DNA of 23,840 nucleotides from Flammula alnicola (lineage: Eukaryota > Basidiomycota > Agaricomycetes > Agaricales > Strophariaceae): NCBI GenBank assembly GCA_015499995.1, contig JADNRV010000579.1, positions 1 through 23,840 on the forward strand, given 5' to 3'. Both the position numbers and the translations under genes were made by a program. The notes below the pieces were generated by a model that ran no database searches, was not told the DNA's origin, and saw only the letters and a list, made by a program, of their open reading frames with translations. This document shows positions 1 through 8,992 of this stretch, piece after piece (the first letter of the stretch is position 1; every line of letters begins with the position of its first letter).

Positions 1-49
1 TTCTTATGGTCGTCTTCTCTCCCTGATTTTTTGTCTGTCTGAACTTTAG

Positions 50-390
50 TGCTTCGAGCTGTGGCCGAGGGTCGGGTAGGCTGGGGTTTCTGGCCACCTG
101 GCACACCGCTTGATCAAATTGCTGCCGGGGGCGGAGAAGGCAGGGCATTTGGATACCGCATGGCGACAGAGTTGACCAGGAAAGTGAACCAGAAAGTGAA
201 GGCGAAAGGGAACCTCGGCCGTTCAAGTGAGAGCGAGGACGAAGGGATTGAGGAAGAGGAGGAGGAGGAAGATTCTGGGAACGCAAGCTCGGTTGGTATT
301 GGCCGGTTTGGTGTGCTTGCTGTAAATGATACCGGAGAAGACGATGAGGATAGTTCGGAAGAATCAAGTGTTGAGCACGCTTGGTGCTAA
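50..390 (+). CDS. Partial acidic protein, last exon only
   Basis: Bases 1-49 read as the end of an intron: a pyrimidine-rich tract (TTTTTTGTCTGTCTGAAC) ends in TTTAG at 45-49. The exon from 50 then stays open to the TAA at 388-390. It enters in phase, with 2 nt completing a codon from an upstream exon outside the window. About 112 residues are visible. The first 45 are Gly/Trp/Pro-rich (GWGFWPPGTPLDQ, then GRAFGYRMATELTRKVNQK) and look like the end of a folded domain. The rest is a disordered acidic tail with runs of Glu and Asp-Asp-Glu-Asp plus many serines. I do not recognise the family. The lack of a good ATG start, the strong acceptor and the organised N-terminal part argue for a real terminal exon rather than a chance ORF. 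Confidence 0.55.
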
Positions 391-823
391 TCTCGTGTGA
401 GTTGTTCTTCGCCCATCGTCTGTCCACGGGGTCTGAACAACTTCGAAGAACACAGGTACAATATTTTTGGGAGGAGTGGCATCGCCATTCTCCATATATA
501 ATGCGATTTATTCTGACACCCTTCTCGGTATTCCCTGCGAGCAGATCAGCAGTACACTTTTCTGAATTTGACCCGTGATCGGTCTGTAATTTGGCATCTA
601 TTTTTAAACTGTCCACCTGCAGTTTCCAGCAACCCAATGTTGCATCTTCCCTCACGTTCCTTGCTCTTGGCTTCAGTTCTTCGGAGAATTCCAATGCACT
701 GAAGGCAGACCGCATCACGGCGGCTTCAAATATACGGTCCGATGAAACTCGAAGCGGGCCGATGTTGACGACGACGCAGGTTATAAAATGACCAGCAAGC
801 TCATTTTGAATCTTCAATTCGTC
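391..823. other. Intergenic, upstream of the acetylesterase gene
   Basis: No convincing coding sequence is present. Short ORFs here use non-ATG starts or have no domain-like composition. The stretch should contain the 3' end of the left-edge gene and the promoter of the acetylesterase gene, with a TATA box at 782-788. Confidence 0.5.
782..788 (+). promoter_or_regulatory. TATA box of the acetylesterase gene
   Basis: TATAAAA overlaps the first base of the ATG at 788 and lies 36 bp before the ATG at 824. A TATA box normally sits about 30 bp or more upstream of transcription start. It therefore argues that the ATG at 788 is not in the main transcript and that translation starts at 824. Confidence 0.55.
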
Positions 824-1777
824 ATGCGTTCCGTGCAAGTTGCTGGTATCTGCGCGGCCATCGCTTCTGTTGTTTCTGGTCAAACTGTCTACATGGCGGG
901 CGATTCCACCATGGCGAAGGGTGGAGGAGGAAATGGCACAGATGGTTGTGAATTATATCTTCGACCGTCCGGCCGAGTATGCTAACATAATTCTTTGATT
1001 AGGATGGGGTCAATACTTGGGTCAATATTTGACACTCCCTGTTGTCAACATGGCCATTGGTGGACGCTCCGCCCGGTCATACAGTGATGAAGGCCGCTTC
1101 ACAACCTTGATCAACACGGTGAAATCTGGCGATTTTGTTATCATCGAATTTGGGCACAACGACGGCACGTCTGGTGCGGTCGACAATGGAAGGCAGGACG
1201 CAGTCGGTAGTGACCTCACCACAACTGCTACTGTTACCACTTCAAAGTGAGAATTTTTATTTTTCTCCATTTGTACTTGTCAGAAGTAGAAAAATTCCTT
1301 TTCAATTACACAGCGGAACGTCCATCGTCATCCACACTTTCAACTTCTACGTCGACAATGCAGTCAACTCGCTAAAAGCCAAGGGTGCCGTCCCGATCGT
1401 CTCTTCTCAGACACCCGACAATATCTGGACTAACGGCGTTATAAGCGCCCCACCTCGGTTTGTCGGATACGCTCAACTGGCTGCCAGCCAGACCTCCGTC
1501 ACTTACGTCGACCACTTTGATTATGTGGCGCAATCATTTGAGAGCATCGGAGAAAATACGGTGAATACGTTCTATCCCATGGACCACACCCACACCTCTC
1601 CAACGGGTGCCAATGTCGTCGCTCAAGCCTTCGTCCGTGGAATCGCATGTGGACAGAGTGCTCTAAATGGAAAGTTGAATAGTGCTGGAAAGAGTGTGCC
1701 GCTTACAGGTGAGATTGAAATTGGACAAGGAAGAACCGGGCCCTTCTCTGACAAGCTTTCTAGGTCAATGCGTGTAG
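824..1777 (+). CDS. Secreted rhamnogalacturonan acetylesterase (CE12, SGNH/GDSL fold)
   Basis: This enzyme removes acetyl groups from rhamnogalacturonan I in pectin, outside the cell. Exons are 824-944, 1003-1246, 1314-1708 and 1764-1777, giving 257 residues. Introns are 945-1002 (branch GCTAAC), 1247-1313 and 1709-1763. Residues 1-19 form a signal peptide, cut near VVSG/QTVY. SGNH blocks follow in order: GDSTMAK with the nucleophile serine, the GRSARSY region, EFGHNDG, and DHTHTSPTGA with the catalytic Asp and His. Splicing of intron 1 restores GTDGWGQYL, which matches the known Aspergillus enzyme as I remember it (GTNGWGEYL). The last exon encodes only the end GQCV, matching the family's short Cys-containing C-terminus. 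An ATG at 788 would add 12 residues in front of the signal peptide, but the TATA box there argues against it. The length fits the family (about 250). Confidence 0.93.
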
Positions 1778-1938
1778 GGACTTCGGATTTAAAATATATG
1801 CCCACTGTATACTCGAATGGGAATGTGCATCGTCATGTACAGTCGTGAATGTCCACCCCCCGGCTGTGACTTTCTGTGAGTTATGGAACATGGATCCCGG
1901 TTGGATCATGAAGGACTCCTTGACCAGGGTGTTTGCCC

Positions 1939-1951
1939 GGGGGGGGGGGGG
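1939..1951 (+). repeat. G13 homopolymer
   Basis: Thirteen consecutive G residues lie about 160 bp after the acetylesterase stop codon. Such tracts are prone to length variation and sequencing error. Confidence 0.9.
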
Positions 1952-2400
1952 AAATCAAGATTCATATTTTCAATATCAACAGGGCTATAAAGCGATAGAA
2001 GTGATTTACGCGATGCGCCATATGTAACTGAAGCTAGCTAATTCGCCCAAGCCTCAATCCCACAGAATAAAATAGAAAGGGTCTAGAATATTCGTAAGTA
2101 AAATACTGAGGTTACCAAACCGCCTTGCGGAAACGGTCACGCGTCGTCGATCCGCACAATAGGAATTGCACATACTTGATGAGGCATCTATAGCGTAAGA
2201 AATATATTAATTGGTGTTCTTGATTGAAATTTAAGAAAAACGTGTTTACAACCCTCGCCTACAACAGTTCCAGTGGGTATAGAAGGGCTCGTTCTTACTA
2301 CCAGTTATACGCTTGTATCCTTTCGGGTGCCTTTCGATGGTCATGTGAAGACACACCAAAACAGGAAATCCGAAAGATTTGACTTAGACTATTCCGGGCT

Positions 2401-2763
2401 ATCTAAGCGCCTACCGAGCGCCTACTGTCCACGGACTGCTAAAGTTTCGCCCAGCAAACTGGAGAGTTCATTCTGCGTTCTCATACAGTTTAAAGAATCT
2501 ATAGTACCTTGAGGCCTTGGATGAAAGTTACTCCCGGCGATGACATTCAATTGCTCTTGTGTCCGAACCATTCTAGACCTTCGAAGAGCGCCCAAGAGAC
2601 GTCTTAGTATTGTAGTATGTCAAAGTCAGCGCCGTGAAGTGCACCCATGACCCATTCCGCAGCTCCTTACCATTCTGGGTGTCATTACTAGGAAACTTCT
2701 GATGTTTCATGATAGCAAAAAAGCAGCGAGAAGTCAAAAGGCGCCTGATAATCTAAGCGCCTA
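2401..2763 (+). repeat. Direct repeat pair ATCTAAGCGCCTA
   Basis: An exact 13-bp sequence occurs at 2401-2413 and at 2751-2763. In each case another GCGCCT lies close by (2418-2423 and 2741-2746). The copies could be regulatory motifs of the downstream gene or remnants of a small repeat. The sequence alone does not decide. Confidence 0.6.
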
Positions 2764-2876
2764 TTACTTACTGGGAAACTTCCTATGGAAAATTCGGTCT
2801 CATCTTTTACCCTCTTCTATCGAGGTAAATTAACCCCATACTCGTAAATTATAGACACTTAGGGAGTCCAGTAGAA

Positions 2877-2883
2877 TATAAAA
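2877..2883 (+). promoter_or_regulatory. TATA box of the charged-helix protein gene
   Basis: TATAAAA lies 41 bp before the ATG at 2924. This is a good spacing for a fungal core promoter with a short leader, and it supports that start. Confidence 0.6.
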
Positions 2884-2923
2884 GCATCTCCAGAACTTGG
2901 CGAATTAACACCAATCTTGCATC

Positions 2924-4054
2924 ATGTCAGCGAGGACACAACAAGTCGGATTCATGCCTACTACGACAGCTTTTGCATCACCTCCCATTTTTCTGCCCAC
3001 GTCTCCGAGTCCGGCGGTCGTACCTAGCGGCCAGACGTGCGCCCGCACCTTTCCAGCAATAATGGCCTCTGGGAATGGACTCTTCGCTATCTATCCACCT
3101 CAGTATGACGACGGCGACGACGAACAGTTACTGCATACTTATGCATCATTTCGTGAAGAACCGGTCACTGCACTTTCTGCCAATACTCGTCGCGATGACA
3201 CCTGGACGCTTTGCATCGCAGTCCCTATCCCCTCCGTCAATAATCCAACGCTTCTTGGTCTTAGTTATATGATCAAGTACGCGACGACCTGCGACAATGG
3301 GAATTCCACCATTCAGACGGACACGCTTCTCACTGCCGAGATATTGCCAGACGGCGTAACTACCGAGACTACCGATCTCGATATCTACACGAGCAAAACA
3401 GGTTATGCTCCACGTATGGTTGACCACGATTTAGCGCTTCGTCTCTCAACGACTCTCGCGGTTAAATGCAATGGGGAAGGCGAACAGTGGAGCCATTATA
3501 TAGATAATCAACACATCACTCCTAATGTTCGCGTCGTTGATGAGTCTCATCTTTATGTGGTCTTTCACGTCTGTGAATACCCAACTGCGAGGACAGTTCG
3601 GAGTCTCTCCGTGGAAGTGTCGGCTACCTGGCAAAAGGAAGAGGTAGAGAAGAAAGCAAAGGAAGAGGCGGAGAGGAAGGCAAGGGAAGAGGCGAAGAAG
3701 AAGGCAAAGGAGGAGGAGGAGAGGAGGGCAAGGGAAGCAGAGGAGAGGAGGGCGAGGGAGGAGGAGAAGCAGGCGAGGAAGGAGGAGAAGCAGGCAAGAG
3801 AGGAGGAGCGAGTGGCAAGGAAAGAGGAAAGAGAGGCGAGGGAAGAGGAGAGACGCGCAAGCCAAGCGCGCAAGCCAAGTGTAGCAAATGCCCCAGACGT
3901 TGCTGACGAAAAAATGCAGGCAATCATAGGCGAGGCGATGGATAGACTGGGTTTGGAAAAATGTCCCAGCGGATTGCAGTTTCGGAAGGAGTCGTGGGGA
4001 TATACGTGTGGAGGCTCACACAAGGTTACTTTCGAGCAGCTGGGTATGAAATGA
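2924..4054 (+). CDS. Unrecognised protein with ER/K-type charged helix and Cys-containing C-terminus
   Basis: One uninterrupted exon encodes 376 residues. Residues 1-60 are Pro/Thr/Ser-rich and probably disordered. Residues 60-235 look folded, with several beta-like stretches (DDTWTLCIAVPIP, HLYVVFHVCEYP, LSVEVSATW). Residues 237-316 are almost only Glu, Lys, Arg and Ala in patterns such as KEEAERKAREEAKKK, a composition that forms a long rigid helix or coiled coil. Residues 328-376 form a compact tail containing CPSGLQF and GYTCGGSH, with the two cysteines and a histidine spaced like a small structural motif. I know no function for this arrangement. It has no signal peptide and no membrane segment, so it is likely cytosolic or nuclear. 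The TATA box 41 bp upstream supports the start. Opposite-strand ORFs at 3446-4023 mirror the repetitive codons. Confidence 0.8.
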   Translation: MSARTQQVGFMPTTTAFASPPIFLPTSPSPAVVPSGQTCARTFPAIMASGNGLFAIYPPQYDDGDDEQLLHTYASFREEPVTALSANTRRDDTWTLCIAVPIPSVNNPTLLGLSYMIKYATTCDNGNSTIQTDTLLTAEILPDGVTTETTDLDIYTSKTGYAPRMVDHDLALRLSTTLAVKCNGEGEQWSHYIDNQHITPNVRVVDESHLYVVFHVCEYPTARTVRSLSVEVSATWQKEEVEKKAKEEAERKAREEAKKKAKEEEERRAREAEERRAREEEKQARKEEKQAREEERVARKEEREAREEERRASQARKPSVANAPDVADEKMQAIIGEAMDRLGLEKCPSGLQFRKESWGYTCGGSHKVTFEQLGMK

Positions 4055-4433
4055 TCTATTCATCTTATCTTTCCTCCGGCATCCTTTTTGACTCGTTTGT
4101 ACTTACATGTTTCGTTGACCCGTTCCGATTTCTTGATTTCTTCTATTGTTCGTGGAAACACTGCCTTGAAAACCTTTAGTACGAATTACGAAGCTCAATG
4201 TACAATTAGCCCTGAACAGAAAAACGAGATTTTGACTTGCATACCAGATGACCCGTCGATTTCAGGACCAATCGTGGCAACTTGTTGTGGTGAACGGCAG
4301 AAGGAAAGGCATGGATGTTGTTTGGACGTTCGGCTATTATTAGGAACCAAGCCATCGACAGGACTAGCGGCCCGGCAGTCCTTTTGCCTGAATATATCAA
4401 CAGTGAACTCAAGCTGCAAAACCCACGTAAGCG
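4055..4433. other. Intergenic, no feature seen
   Basis: 379 bp separate two same-strand genes. A weak ORF overlaps the start of the next gene in another frame and has no protein-like character. No TATA box is evident. Confidence 0.5.
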
Positions 4434-5879
4434 ATGCTAAGTTCATGGTTTGGGCAAAAGACTAGCGATGAAGGGACGATCGAAGGAACAACACCACGTC
4501 CATCGTTCTCATCGCCGACCGACACTCAAGCCCCTCGAGCGTCTACAGACAAACCACCAAAACGCGCCTTCCCTACTGCCTACACAACACCCCACGACAC
4601 AGTCCTCTCAGAGCTGCAGGGTATCCCATCACGACCAGCTGCAACCGACGTTCCCAACCGACCGGCTTCATTCAGAGATGAACAGGTGGTTTCACCGGAT
4701 TTGCCAGAGTCCATCGCACCACGCGATGAAGCCCCAACTTCGACTCGCCCTGAAGGCAACTTGCTTAGCCCAATCCCAACCCCAAGCTTTCCTGCCATCC
4801 CCCGTCTTTCTGCTTCTAATTCTAACGATATCCTTCTGGACCCCTTCGACGGTTCATCGCTGGGAGTTTTGATTCCGCAGCAAGATAGTGCTATCAACGC
4901 CGATGACCTGTCGCCTTCGCCACCTAACCTTCCGAGTGGCTTCGAGGGTGGTCCACTCGGCTCCAACAATATCGGGAGTGAAGCGGTATGGACCCAACTC
5001 TCGCGCATTCTGGACCTCCAGAGCCAGATATCGAAGAAGCACCTTGAGATGGAAAGCATCGGTACGGCAAGAGGAAGCGACGCGAAGAGAAAAGGACACA
5101 AATCGTCCAATCAAGGTGCTATGGAAAGCTCTGGGGTTGCTTCTGGATCTGCCTCGGGGTTGGCACAGGAAGACCCGCCTGTACCTCCTGGCCTACACAG
5201 GCCGAGGCAGAGAGCGATGAGCACCGTTTCGACTGTGTCATCCGGCGGCGAGCCTGAGGGCGATGAAGAAGGCGTGAATGTGCCCAGTGAAGAGGCTGAA
5301 AAGCAAAGACTTAGAGAAGAAGAATTCGCGAAGCTGGCCACTCAGTTTGAGGGGAGAAAGGAGGCAATCAATGATATCATGGGCAAGGTTAGTTCGATTC
5401 TTCGTCCTGCTCCTCTTCATAACGTTGTTGATCTTCACTATCAGCTCGATGACCTTTCAAAAGCCTTATCCGAGTTTCATAACCTGCCACCTCCTAACAT
5501 CGAATTCCCGGCCTCTCGTAATAACTCGGTAGGAGTCACATCTCCTCCGATATCCACTACCTCTCCCAAAGGACCAACAAAGGGAGAATCTAAGGCTACA
5601 AGACCACCTCTATCACATACTACAACCTCAGAATCCGTGCGAACCTATGACTGGACGAAACAAAACGCTATCCCTTCAGCCTCGACTCTGCCTCCCCCGA
5701 CCGTGCTGGGTCGAGTAAAGAGTGACCCTGTGATCGTTGGTCCTGCACCTCAGAAGACGGCACCGCAGAAGAAAATGCTGCCGACGGTATTGGTCAACTC
5801 GATGGATGTGCAGACGCAGGCCTCTGTCATGGACAGCCCGGCTTCTACGCTTGGGAGTTTAAAGCTTCCACAGGAGTGA
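4434..5879 (+). CDS. Unrecognised Ser/Pro-rich protein with central coiled coil
   Basis: The reading frame begins MLSSWFGQK and runs to a TGA at 5877-5879 (481 codons if unspliced). Residues 1-175 are Ser/Pro/Thr-rich and disordered. A helical segment follows (AVWTQLSRILDLQSQISKKH), then a disordered region and a second helix (AEKQRLREEEFAKLATQFEG into GRKEAINDIMGK). A probable 57-nt phase-0 intron, GTTAGT...TATCAG at 5388-5444, interrupts this helix. Removing it joins NDIMGK to LDDLSKALSEFHNL as one continuous heptad-like helix. Retaining it inserts 19 residues (VSSILRP...) without breaking the frame. The C-terminal 100 residues are Ser/Pro/Lys-rich. There is no signal peptide or membrane segment. 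The true C-terminus is uncertain, because downstream bases to about 6301 also look coding (separate entry). I know no function for it. Confidence 0.75.
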   Translation: MLSSWFGQKTSDEGTIEGTTPRPSFSSPTDTQAPRASTDKPPKRAFPTAYTTPHDTVLSELQGIPSRPAATDVPNRPASFRDEQVVSPDLPESIAPRDEAPTSTRPEGNLLSPIPTPSFPAIPRLSASNSNDILLDPFDGSSLGVLIPQQDSAINADDLSPSPPNLPSGFEGGPLGSNNIGSEAVWTQLSRILDLQSQISKKHLEMESIGTARGSDAKRKGHKSSNQGAMESSGVASGSASGLAQEDPPVPPGLHRPRQRAMSTVSTVSSGGEPEGDEEGVNVPSEEAEKQRLREEEFAKLATQFEGRKEAINDIMGKVSSILRPAPLHNVVDLHYQLDDLSKALSEFHNLPPPNIEFPASRNNSVGVTSPPISTTSPKGPTKGESKATRPPLSHTTTSESVRTYDWTKQNAIPSASTLPPPTVLGRVKSDPVIVGPAPQKTAPQKKMLPTVLVNSMDVQTQASVMDSPASTLGSLKLPQE

Positions 5880-6301
5880 CGGCTTCGAGATTGCCGCCGC
5901 AAAATTAGTGCTGCTTCTGCTTTTTCAATGTCCACTCAGGAGGGGGGCATTTACCAAGCTCCGGGACCAGATGGCAGTCAAGGAAGCTCAGTTCAAACCC
6001 ATCTGCTATCTTACCACTTGACCCCGGATGGAGGCTCCTCGATCTCTTCGGCGTCAGTGTCCACCATTCTGGACACCAACTTTCAAATACGCCAAGAAAC
6101 ATGTTAGCCTCGAGGCAGGCTTATCAGCTCCGATGTCGTATGTATCTGAAGGCGTAGCTCTGGAGTCACATAGTTATCTCCCGCTGACGATGAAGCAGCG
6201 GCTTCCGGGAGTGTCAGGAGCCGGGGTGGTGCGATCGGTTGCCCCAGTATGTCCAACCAGACGATCCTTTTTTCGTTGATTTCTTTAGGGCTTCTTCATG
6301 A
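5880..6301 (+). other. Possible 3' exons of the 4434 gene
   Basis: The sequence past the TGA at 5877 has coding character. Model A uses introns 5876-5939 (GTGACG...CTCAG), 5991-6057 and 6154-6198. It joins exons 5940-5990, 6058-6153 and 6199-6301 to give a 544-residue protein. The added part contains FTKLRDQMAVKEA, MLASRQAYQLRCRMYLKA and QYVQPDDPFFVDFF and ends at TGA 6299-6301. The phases agree (total 1635 nt), but the second and third donors are weak. Model B reads straight through the TGA in the same frame for 76 more codons to TAG 6105-6107 (MSTQEGGIYQAPGPDG and on). Model C is an ordinary 3' UTR. I prefer A, without strong support. Confidence 0.35.
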
Positions 6302-7058
6302 CAGATACGCTATTTCTCCACAGTACCAAAATTAGTTCTGCTAAATTTTAAAAAAGCATGTTGAAGATTGTACACCAATGAAGCTTGCTCTTATCTGGCG
6401 AGTTCTACTATTGATATATCAATCGCATTCCCGTGAACCTCGTTCGATTTGCATCTGTGGGGCAGGCAGATGGCCAACTGCATGCCTCGCGATATCTCAA
6501 CATTGCCCAAACTTGACATGGGTGGATCCTCAAGATACGTCAGTCCTCCGGTTTTGCGGTCAAAAGGTTACAGCTGCTCGCAAAAAAATTGTTCCTATGA
6601 CTACTGCGTCATCGCCAAAATATGTCAAGTAGCCTCGTGTTGGCTGAGAAAATACGAGGTTTAAATTCAAATTCTTCTTCTCAAGCCTCGTCAGTTATAG
6701 GTTATAGTGCCCAGGACCTGCCTTTCATTCCCTCTTAAGCTTGACACTAACCTGTTTGGTATATTGATCAAGACGTTCAGCTCAGTGGGCCCCAGGAGCT
6801 TACTGTTCTGATCCTAGTACGTTCTCCGAAAAGAGTAGAATTGAAAGTGGGAGTTTGGGGCTCAACATGCGTTTTCCGCGTTGCAGGGGTGGGGTGGGAT
6901 GAGCGCAGCCAGGAAATGTTCAAAGCGTGAATAAAAGGCGCCTGACGTCATAGTTGCTAGACGCGTTCCACAGCACTGTCGGAGTCAGAGTCACGTTACG
7001 GAAATGCATAAAAGCGCGTCCGCTTCACTGCGCTGAAGCCTGTCTCCATATCCCGACA
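6302..7058. other. Intergenic, promoter region of VTA1
   Basis: No convincing gene is seen. An ATG ORF at 6378-6632 begins with a hydrophobic stretch (MKLALIWRVLLLIYQSHS) but then has ordinary composition and no recognisable mature domain. The last 130 bp carry GGCGCC and TGACGTCA elements and a TATA-like CATAAAA at 7007-7013. Confidence 0.5.
6933..6950 (+). promoter_or_regulatory. GGCGCC element fused to a CRE (TGACGTCA)
   Basis: The 13-mer AAAAGGCGCCTGA (6933-6945) overlaps a perfect palindromic TGACGTCA (6943-6950), 109 bp before the VTA1 start. TGACGTCA is the classic binding site of ATF/CREB-type bZIP factors, which fungi use in stress and cAMP responses. The same 13-mer occurs at 2736-2748, upstream of the 2924 gene. 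Use as a regulatory site is inferred. Confidence 0.5.
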
Positions 7059-8719
7059 ATGTCTACCTCCATCCTCGGCCTCCCTCCTATTCCTCCTGAG
7101 CTCAAGCCTATTTCTCCCTATGTACAACGAGCAGAAGAACTCACAAAGCAGGACAAGATCATATCGTACTGGTGTAAGTTAATATCGTTCACCGATCTTT
7201 CAGCTCGTCCTTACATATGCAGGCGCATACTACGCTGCGCAGGTCGGAATCAGTCTCAAGGCTCACGGTAAAACTCCCCGCGACTTCCTCTTCGAGCTCC
7301 TGGGCGTTCTGGAGCGGATGAAATCCGATATCGGTGCAAACGATGCTATCGACACTGAATCCGTTAGCTCTGCCTACGTCGAGAACTTCGCCTTGAAGGT
7401 GTTTGCAAATGCCGACAACGAGGACCGTAGTGCTCGTGCCACTAGGTGCGTAGAAACTATTCTTCTACCGCACTTTCTTACCGTTGTTGCCATAGATCTA
7501 CAGCCAAAAAGTTCTTAGCCGCTGCAAACTTCCTCGAGATTCTCAAAACCTTTCCGAAAAGCGACGTTTCTGAATCGGTGAGTATGAAGAACCCATCAAT
7601 TAGATATAACTATTCTCATACTATATTGTGTAGAATGAAGATAAGATTCGTTATGCCAAGTGGAAGGCAGCAGACATCGCCAAAGCTTTTCGCGAAGGTC
7701 GTAAACCTACCCCTGGTCCTCCTGGTTGGGCGGAAGAGCAAGAAGAACTCAAGCAAATTCTTCAACAAGAAGAGGAGCAGCAGCAAATCCCTTCTGCTCC
7801 AAGCTTTATTCCAATTAACTCGACCACCTCACCACCTCACTTTATTCCAACTGGCACTTCGCCTCCTTCATCCCACATGCCTTCTTCCTCGCCGTCCAGG
7901 CGCTCTCCCACAGCCTCTTCTCCTCCCAAACTAGATCAGTTTAATATCGAGAGACCATATCCTGGATGGAAAAGCGGAGGTGATGGCCCGCCTGAGAGCT
8001 GGAGCACGGCTGCTACTCCCGGCACCGAAATACCAGGCACTGACGCACCTGGCGTATATACCATTGGAACACCGACTCCAAGTACTGCTGGCTATGAATG
8101 GAAGCAAGATTCTCCAACAAGGAGTGGACGATCGGGCGAGAGGACAACTCAAGACCATACGAACCGGCCACGGAGTAATAGCGTCAATACAGTTGGTTCT
8201 AATAGGAGAGAACATACTCCATCGTCTTCTCCTCCAAAGAGCTCTTTCAAGTCAGGATCACCAGATTCAGATAAGAGAGTGCGTTTTTCACCGTCGACTA
8301 CTGGTTCTCCTCCGCCTTCTCCGAAACAAATACAGTCCGGGTCTCCGAAGGAATATCTCGGCCCGTCAAGTATCTATGCACCTCCTCAACAACCGACACC
8401 ACCTCCTACGGTCATCTACCCAACACAAACCGCGCCTTCGTATCCTTCCGTAACGTCTCCTCCATCATTTCCACCCTCAACGTCTCCTCCCCGTTCGTAT
8501 ATCTATGCCCCGCCGCCAACGAAGCAGACATCGCCTACGCGAGCTTCAGCGAGATATGCGCCCCCACCTCCACCTCCACCTCCAGAGATCGAGTTGACAC
8601 CAGGTCTCATCGCGAAAGCCCAGAAGCATTGCCGGTTCGCGATCAGCGCGCTGGATTATGAAGATGCTGAGCAGGCCAAGAAGGATCTGAGAGCTGCACT
8701 CGCTCTTCTTGGAGGTTAG
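7059..8719 (+). CDS. VTA1: Vta1/LIP5-type activator of the Vps4 ATPase
   Basis: Vta1 binds the AAA ATPase Vps4 and stimulates its disassembly of ESCRT-III on endosomes during multivesicular-body sorting. Exons are 7059-7173, 7223-7445, 7496-7577 and 7634-8719, giving 501 residues. Introns are 7174-7222 (GTAAGT), 7446-7495 and 7578-7633 (GTGAGT). Residues 10-170 are the conserved helical Vta1 N-terminal domain, which binds ESCRT-III proteins (PYVQRAEELTKQD, ISYWCAYYAAQVG, KKFLAAANFLEIL, IRYAKWKAADIAKAFREGRK). A long Pro/Ser-rich linker covers about 195-455 and includes an eight-proline run. The C-terminal 44 residues are the VSL domain that dimerises and binds Vps4 (LIAKAQKHCRFAISALDYED, then AKKDLRAALALL). 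The linker is longer than in the yeast protein of about 330 residues, which is common in basidiomycetes. Confidence 0.95.
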
Positions 8720-8992
8720 GGATGTTTAACTGTTATCTCTGTATTTCTTATTTTTCCTCTTTTATTTTGTTTCGTCGGTCCTCTCAACAGCTCAAGTTGT
8801 GATGCACGTAGTAAGTCTGTATGCACATGTACACTCATATCCCATTTTTAAGGTCTGCTTAATTCATTTTCATCTACCTCTCATGTGCGATTATCTTTCT
8901 AGCGTTCGAACTTCATTATACTTGATTTCCCTTCATAAATCATCATCATGTCTATTCCTACTACAATCACAACTGCAATCGCAAATGAAAGA

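Larger units (their letters stand above)
1778..2923. other. Gene-free region with G13 tract and short repeats
   Basis: No convincing gene is seen over about 1.15 kb. It holds a 13-base G homopolymer (1939-1951), a 13-bp direct repeat ATCTAAGCGCCTA at 2401-2413 and 2751-2763, other GCGCCT copies, and the promoter of the next gene. The ORFs at 1845-2027 and 2273-2512 have no recognisable protein character. Confidence 0.5.

Noticed and set aside
788..823. Upstream ATG adding 12 residues to the acetylesterase
   Set aside because: It overlaps the TATA box, and the residue added would push a normal signal peptide away from the N-terminus.
3446..4023. Three long minus-strand ORFs rich in Ser/Leu/Pro opposite the charged-helix gene
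   Set aside because: They mirror the repetitive GAG/AAG/AGG codons of the plus-strand gene in other frames and show no independent domain.
6378..6632. Possible small secreted protein (MKLALIWRVLLLIY...)
   Set aside because: It has only a hydrophobic start, no splice-supported extension and no recognisable mature domain, and lies in an otherwise featureless spacer.
6449..6664. Cysteine-rich ORF in the same spacer
   Set aside because: It begins at a TTG, not an ATG, and has no upstream exon or signal peptide, so it is likely chance.
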